NCBI GenBank assembly: GCA_945878865.1 | Contig: CAMCUD010000019.1 | Coordinates: forward strand, 1 to 64,000 | Reading direction: 5' to 3' | Length of the DNA: 64,000 nt | Origin: Bifidobacterium breve | GTDB lineage: Bacteria > Actinomycetota > Thermoleophilia > Solirubrobacterales > Solirubrobacteraceae | In this document: one piece after another, positions 59,599-64,000 of the stretch | Layout of the letters: the number at the start of each line of letters is the position of its first letter | How positions within the stretch are numbered: position 1 is the first letter of the stretch | Notes under the pieces: generated by a model | What the model saw: the letters and a program-made list of their open reading frames with translations, nothing else | Told to the model about the DNA's origin: nothing | The model's database searches: none | Made by a program: the position numbers and the translations under genes

Positions 59599-62339
59599 TC
59601 GGCGCGGCGCCGGCGCGCCGTGTTGACCACGAGCTTCTCGAGCTCGATCACGGCGAAGTACGTCACCGCGATGCCGACGACGAGCGCCCAATGTGCGGGC
59701 GACAGCACCTCGAGGTCGAGGATGTCCCGCGTCCACGGCACGAGCACCAGCAGCACCTGGAGCACGAGCGTCAGCGCGACCGCGCCCACCAGGGCGCGGT
59801 TGGAGAAGAACCCGAGGGTGAACACGGAGACGCGCTCGGAGCGCATCGCAAAGCCCCCCGCCAGCTCCGCGAACGCGATCGAGGTGAAGAGGACCGTCTG
59901 CCAGGCGGCGTCGTCGCCGTTCCACAGGACGAACGCCGGGACGAACGTCAGCGCGAGCAGCAGGAGCCCGCGGGTGACGATCCTGCGGCCGCGGTCGCTG
60001 CCGAGGAGGCTCTCGCCGAGCGGCGTCGGCGGTCGTCGCATGACGCCGGGCTCCGCCGGCTCGACGGCGAAGGCCATCGCCGGGAGCCCGTCGGTGACGA
60101 GGTTGAGCCAGAGGATCTGCAGCGGGACGAGAGGGAGGGGCATCCCCGCGATGGGCGCGACGACCATGACCGCGACCTCGGCGAAGTTCCCGCTGAGGAT
60201 GTTGCGGATGAACTTGCGGATGTTGTCGAAGACGACCCGTCCCTCGGCGACGGCGCCGACGATCGTGGCGAAGTTGTCGTCGAGGAGCACCATGTCGGCG
60301 GCGTCCTTCGTCACGTCCGTGCCGGTGATGCCCATCGCCACGCCGATGTCGGCCTGCTTGAGCGCCGGCGCGTCGTTCACGCCGTCTCCCGTCATCGCCG
60401 CGACGTGGCCCTGCTCGCGCAGCGCCTGGACGATGGCGATCTTGTCCTCGGGCGCGACGCGGGCGAACACGGACGTCTCGCGGACAGCGCGATGCAGGCC
60501 GTCGCGGTCGAGCGCCTCGAGTTCGGCGCCGGTCATCGCCGCGTCGTCGGCGCCGATGAGGCCGAGGTCTCGGCCGATCGCCGCCGCGGTGAGCGGGTGG
60601 TCGCCGGTGATCATCACCGGGCGCACGCCGGCGGCGCGGCAGGTCGTGATCGCGTCGCGCACCTCCGGGCGGGCCGGGTCGACCATGCCCTCGAAGCCGA
60701 CGAAGACGAGATCGCGCTCGAGCTCGTCCTCGGTGGGCTGCTCGGCGGGATCCCAGAGGCGGTAGGCGACGCCGAGCACGCGGACCCCCTCGGCGGCGAG
60801 CCCCTCGGCCGCGCTGAGCGCCCGGGCACGCAGCTCGTCGGTGAACGGCACGGCCTCATCGCCGAGGCTCACCGACGAGCAGCGCGGAAGCAGTCCGTCG
60901 ACCGCGCCTTTCGTGAAGGCGACGCGCTCGGGCCGCCCGACGATCGCCCGGGCGGCATCGATGCGACGCAGCGCGTCCGGGAGGTCCGTGGTTGACGCCG
61001 GGAGCGCGTGCACCGTGGTCATCCGCTTGCGCACCGAGTCGAACGGCGCCTCGTCGACGCGCGGCATGGCCGCGTCGAGCTCGGCCTTGTCCAGCCCGTA
61101 GCGGTCGGCGACGGCGACGAGCGCGGTCTCCGTCGGATCGCCGAGCAGGTCGCCGTCGTCGCCGCGCTGCGAGTCGTTGCACAGCGCGCCGCCGGCGAGC
61201 AGGAGACGCAGCACGGGATCCTCGAGCGCCTCCGGCGCGGGCTCCTCGGCGTCCTCGCCGTCGGTCAGGGTGCGGCGGTCGCCGGCCATGTCGAGCACGA
61301 CGACCGTCATCCGGTTCTGCGTCAGCGTGCCTGTCTTGTCCGAGCAGATCGTCGTGACGGACCCCAGGGTCTCGACGGCGTACAGGCGGCGGATGAGCGC
61401 GTGGCGCTTGAGCATCCGCTGCGCCCCGAGGGCCAGCGTGATCGTGACCACCGCGGGCAGGCTCTCGGGGATCGCGGCGACGGCGAGGCTCACCGCGGTG
61501 AGCAGCAGGGTCTCGGTCGACTCGCCGCCAAGCCAACCGAGGACCATGACGAGCACGACGATCAGCCCGGCGGCGAGGGCCAGATTGCGCACGAGGACGT
61601 CGAGACGCTGCTGTAGCGGTGTCCGCCCGGCGTCTGCGCCGGAGAGCAGCTCGGCGACGCGGCCGAGCTCGGTGTCCATGCCGGTCGCGGTGATCACCTG
61701 GGCGCCGCGGCCTGCTGCGACGCTCGTGCCGGCGAACGCCATCGAACTGCGCTCGGCCAGCGGTGCGTCGGGTGCGACCGGGTCGGTGTGCTTGTCCGCA
61801 GGCACCGACTCGCCGGTGAGCGCGGATTCCTCGACCCGGAGACCGTGCGCCTCCACGAGCCGCCCGTCGGCGGGCACGCGCGAGCCGGCTTCGAGCAGGA
61901 TCACGTCGCCGGGCACGACCTCGGCGGCCGGCACGGTGACCGGCGCACCCGCCCGCACCGCGGTGACGACGGGCGCGGCCATCTCCTGCAGCGAGGCCAT
62001 CGCCCGCTCCGCGGAGTACTCCTGGCGGTAGCCGATCCAGGCGTTGAGGACGACGACGACCGCGATGACCACGGCCTCCGTCGTGTCGCCGAGCGCTGCG
62101 GAGAGGACGGCCGCGGCGACGAGGAGCAGGATCATGGGCGACCTGACCTGGGCGAGCAGGATCTCCCGCCGGGACACGCTCTGACCCTCGCGCAGGCGGT
62201 TGGGGCCGTGGTCGGCGAGCCGCGCGGCCGCCTCGCCGGAGGCCAGCCCCGCGCCGGGGTCGACGCCGGCGCGCCGGGCGACCTCGGAGGCCTCCTCGGC
62301 GTGGGGCGTGCGAGGCGCCGCAGCGCTGACGTCGGGCAC
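59571..62339 (-). CDS. P-type cation-transporting ATPase, Ca2+ (PMCA/SERCA-like) type (922 aa)
   Basis: P2-type pump, probably exporting Ca2+ or a related cation. An N-terminal cation-ATPase domain is followed by membrane helices, the actuator loop LTGES, the ion-binding PESLPA in helix 4, the phosphorylation site [10 protein letters not shown] (Asp334), KGAVDGLL and [22 protein letters not shown] in the ATP domain, and six C-terminal helices with [16 protein letters not shown]. All key residues are intact. GTG 62339 is the start. Its 3' end overlaps ruvB by 28 bases. Confidence 0.95.
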   Translation of the reverse strand: MPDVSAAAPRTPHAEEASEVARRAGVDPGAGLASGEAAARLADHGPNRLREGQSVSRREILLAQVRSPMILLLVAAAVLSAALGDTTEAVVIAVVVVLNAWIGYRQEYSAERAMASLQEMAAPVVTAVRAGAPVTVPAAEVVPGDVILLEAGSRVPADGRLVEAHGLRVEESALTGESVPADKHTDPVAPDAPLAERSSMAFAGTSVAAGRGAQVITATGMDTELGRVAELLSGADAGRTPLQQRLDVLVRNLALAAGLIVVLVMVLGWLGGESTETLLLTAVSLAVAAIPESLPAVVTITLALGAQRMLKRHALIRRLYAVETLGSVTTICSDKTGTLTQNRMTVVVLDMAGDRRTLTDGEDAEEPAPEALEDPVLRLLLAGGALCNDSQRGDDGDLLGDPTETALVAVADRYGLDKAELDAAMPRVDEAPFDSVRKRMTTVHALPASTTDLPDALRRIDAARAIVGRPERVAFTKGAVDGLLPRCSSVSLGDEAVPFTDELRARALSAAEGLAAEGVRVLGVAYRLWDPAEQPTEDELERDLVFVGFEGMVDPARPEVRDAITTCRAAGVRPVMITGDHPLTAAAIGRDLGLIGADDAAMTGAELEALDRDGLHRAVRETSVFARVAPEDKIAIVQALREQGHVAAMTGDGVNDAPALKQADIGVAMGITGTDVTKDAADMVLLDDNFATIVGAVAEGRVVFDNIRKFIRNILSGNFAEVAVMVVAPIAGMPLPLVPLQILWLNLVTDGLPAMAFAVEPAEPGVMRRPPTPLGESLLGSDRGRRIVTRGLLLLALTFVPAFVLWNGDDAAWQTVLFTSIAFAELAGGFAMRSERVSVFTLGFFSNRALVGAVALTLVLQVLLVLVPWTRDILDLEVLSPAHWALVVGIAVTYFAVIELEKLVVNTARRRRADQPSPSSVA

Positions 62340-62426
62340 GCACGCGATGATGCCACGCCCCGGCTTCGGCGCCGCCGGCGCTTAACCGCCGTTCAGCATC
62401 CCTGCACTACCCTGCTCCACCGGGTC

Positions 62427-62876
62427 ATGGCTCACCTCTTCATCTGCCCCAACTGCGGCAATCGCAGCGCGGCCACCGAACGCAGCGCCGGGTTCCGGCG
62501 CCAGGCCAAGGGCTGCAACAAGTGCGGCTTCGGCTTCCTGTTCGAGCTGCTCGACGACTATTACCCGGCCCCGAACGCCGCGTTCTTCGTGTGCGACCAG
62601 GAGGGCCGGATCATCGGCTGCGGCCGCGGTGCGACCGAGCTGACCGGGCTGACGACCGAGCGCGTGATCGGCCGTCCGGTCAGCGAGGTGCTCGGTCTCG
62701 AGTTCGATGGAGGCGACGATCCCATCGCAACCGTGCTGGAATGGGGCGTGCGGGCCCTCAACAAGCCCGTCCGCGTCCACGCGGAGGGAGACCTGCCCGC
62801 TGACGCGACCGCTGATCTCTTCCCGGCGTACGATGACGATGGCGGCCTGCTGCTCGTCCTCACGCCACGCGGCTGA
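62427..62876 (+). CDS. Zinc-ribbon plus PAS domain protein (149 aa)
   Basis: ATG 62427 starts a four-Cys zinc ribbon: CPNC near the N-terminus and CNKC after the basic segment (GFRRQAKG). A PAS-like domain follows (about 45-115): DDYYPAPNAAFFVCDQEGRI, CGRGATELTGLTTERVIGRP, VSEVLGLEF, then a strand-rich end (GGLLLVLTPRG). PAS domains sense small ligands or redox state; a linked zinc ribbon suggests nucleic-acid or protein contact. It lies 33 bases before secD in the same direction, so the two are probably co-transcribed. Confidence 0.8.
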   Translation: MAHLFICPNCGNRSAATERSAGFRRQAKGCNKCGFGFLFELLDDYYPAPNAAFFVCDQEGRIIGCGRGATELTGLTTERVIGRPVSEVLGLEFDGGDDPIATVLEWGVRALNKPVRVHAEGDLPADATADLFPAYDDDGGLLLVLTPRG

Positions 62877-62909
62877 CCGCCGCCTGACCCTCACCCCAGC
62901 CATCACCGC

Positions 62910-64000
62910 ATGACCGATCGCCGTCGCAACATCTTCATCCTGCTCTTCGTCGCGGGACTCGTGATCGCATCTCTCGCGGTGATCGTGACGAAGCCCACGC
63001 GGCTCGGTCTCGACCTCCAGGGCGGCGTCGAGCTCGTCTACCAGGCCAAGCCGACCCCGCAGCAGCCGGTCGTCGACCAGCAGGCGCTCGATCGCGCGAT
63101 CGAGGTCATGCGCGAGCGCGTCGACAGCCTCGGTGTCGCCGAGCCCGAGATCCAGCGCTCCGGTGAGAACCAGATCTCCGTGGCACTGCCGGACGTGCAG
63201 GACGCCGACAAGGCGCAGCGTCAGGTCGGCCAGGTGGCCCAGCTCTTCTTCTACGACTGGGAGAAGAACGTCATCGGGCCGGAGGGCGAGCCGGCGCCGC
63301 AGGACGCCAGCGTCACGGGCGGCCCCAGCGCCGGCCAGGCCGGAGGCATCTCCTACTACGACGCGGTCGTGCGCGCCTCCGCGCAGCCCGCCGCGACCGG
63401 TGAGGCCGCGAAGAACGTCAGCCACGATGGCCTCTACTACCTGCTCAACCAGAAGACCGAGAAGGTCGTGGGCGGGCCCGAGGAAGAGCGGGCGGACCTC
63501 AACACCGACAACCCGAAGGCCGCCGACGCGCCGGACTGCAAGAAGGGCGGCGACTCGACGCTGTGCGTCAGCGAGGTCAAGCCCGGCACGGTGATCGTCC
63601 AGGCCGAGACCCCGAAGGGCCAGGCCGAGCCGAAGGACCCGAACAACGCGCAGTACTACGTCCTGCGCGACCGGGTCGCCCTCAAGGGCACGGACATCAA
63701 GAACCCGGAGCAGCAGTTCGACCAGGGCGCCGGGGGCTCGGGCCAGCCGATCGTCACCTTCGACTTCACCGACAAGGGTCGCAAGACCTGGCAGGACGTC
63801 ACGCGCGAGATCTCCCAGCGCGGCCTGGAGAACTTCGCCCCGGGCTCCAACCCGCAGGCGGCCGCCCAGCACTTCGCGATCGTGCTGGACAACAAGCTCA
63901 TCAGCGTCCCGTTCATCGACTTCCAGCAGAACCCGGACGGCATCGACGGGCGCAATGGCTCGCAGATCGAGGGCGGGTTCACGATCGACACCGCCCAGGA
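62910..64000 (+). CDS. secD: Protein-export membrane protein SecD, 5' part (cut by the window end)
   Basis: SecD works with SecF and YajC to drive late steps of Sec-dependent export using the proton gradient. ATG 62910 starts a membrane helix (residues 7-26, NIFILLFVAGLVIASLAVIV). The conserved TRLGLDLQGGVELVYQAKP (D1 region) follows at 30-48. Next come MRERVDSLGVAEPEIQRSGE and the P1 periplasmic domain with an insertion rich in Gly/Ala (FFYDWEKNV ... GGPSAGQAGG), then VTFDFTDKGRKTWQDVT. About 363 residues are visible. The six-helix C-terminal part lies beyond the window. Confidence 0.97.
   Translation, partial: MTDRRRNIFILLFVAGLVIASLAVIVTKPTRLGLDLQGGVELVYQAKPTPQQPVVDQQALDRAIEVMRERVDSLGVAEPEIQRSGENQISVALPDVQDADKAQRQVGQVAQLFFYDWEKNVIGPEGEPAPQDASVTGGPSAGQAGGISYYDAVVRASAQPAATGEAAKNVSHDGLYYLLNQKTEKVVGGPEEERADLNTDNPKAADAPDCKKGGDSTLCVSEVKPGTVIVQAETPKGQAEPKDPNNAQYYVLRDRVALKGTDIKNPEQQFDQGAGGSGQPIVTFDFTDKGRKTWQDVTREISQRGLENFAPGSNPQAAAQHFAIVLDNKLISVPFIDFQQNPDGIDGRNGSQIEGGFTIDTAQ

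Noticed and set aside
58522-59925. Minus-strand open frame of 467 codons opposite ruvB
   Set aside because: Shadow of ruvB; sequence is Arg/Gly/Asp-rich without motif, and it overlaps the true 3' end of the P-type ATPase gene in another frame.

Overview
The window looks like chromosome of a high-GC actinobacterium of the class Thermoleophilia, probably Solirubrobacterales (Conexibacter, Solirubrobacter or Patulibacter type). This is inferred from the gene order yebC ... ruvC-ruvA-ruvB ... secD, pdxS-pdxT, an F420-type oxidoreductase, many secreted PKD or Kelch repeat proteins, frequent GTG starts and constant 4-base ATGA/GTGA gene overlaps. No database search was possible, so taxonomy is a judgement.

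Region 1 (1-24,035) reads as an accessory island. It holds a SipW/ER-type signal peptidase coupled to a giant double Kelch-propeller surface protein, a secreted subtilisin, a 2416-residue RHS/YD-repeat protein whose stop overlaps a small two-helix membrane protein (putative toxin-immunity pair), a PilZ-like pair, a 770-residue repeat protein, a membrane HD-GYP protein, an MFS transporter and a three-gene coupled operon ending in an excisionase-like protein. The right edge carries four direct heptamers and the 3' half of a tRNA-Asn gene followed by a terminator-like hairpin. That is the expected structure of an integration site (att) in a tRNA gene. The integrase and the intact tRNA would lie to the left, outside the window.

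Region 2 (24,088-35,715) holds the most novel arrangement. A three-gene cassette, secreted PKD protein / small single-helix membrane protein / membrane-anchored pseudokinase, occurs twice in the same order and strand with almost no spacing. Between the copies lie a GT1 glycosyltransferase, an F420-dependent LLM oxidoreductase and an unknown gene. The second PKD gene contains an 813-bp three-PKD unit repeated in tandem.

Region 3 (35,769-43,894) has an SDR oxidoreductase, a thioredoxin-like lipoprotein, tRNA-Met(CAU), a cluster of six small membrane proteins of which three are paralogues, a PDZ-like lipoprotein, a degenerate GGDEF protein, an RpiR/MurR regulator and a membrane diguanylate cyclase.

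Region 4 (43,992-64,000) is mostly core chromosome. It has pyridoxal phosphate synthase pdxST, sugar-phosphate genes (RpiB-like protein, phosphomannomutase, epimerase), an MBL hydrolase, yebC, a TetR-thiolase-enoyl-CoA hydratase-acyl-CoA ligase operon, a class III adenylate cyclase, ruvCAB, a Ca2+-type P-type ATPase, a zinc-ribbon/PAS protein and the 5' part of secD, which runs off the window. Five genes have a TAnnnT box 7-8 nt before the start codon, which suggests leaderless transcription.
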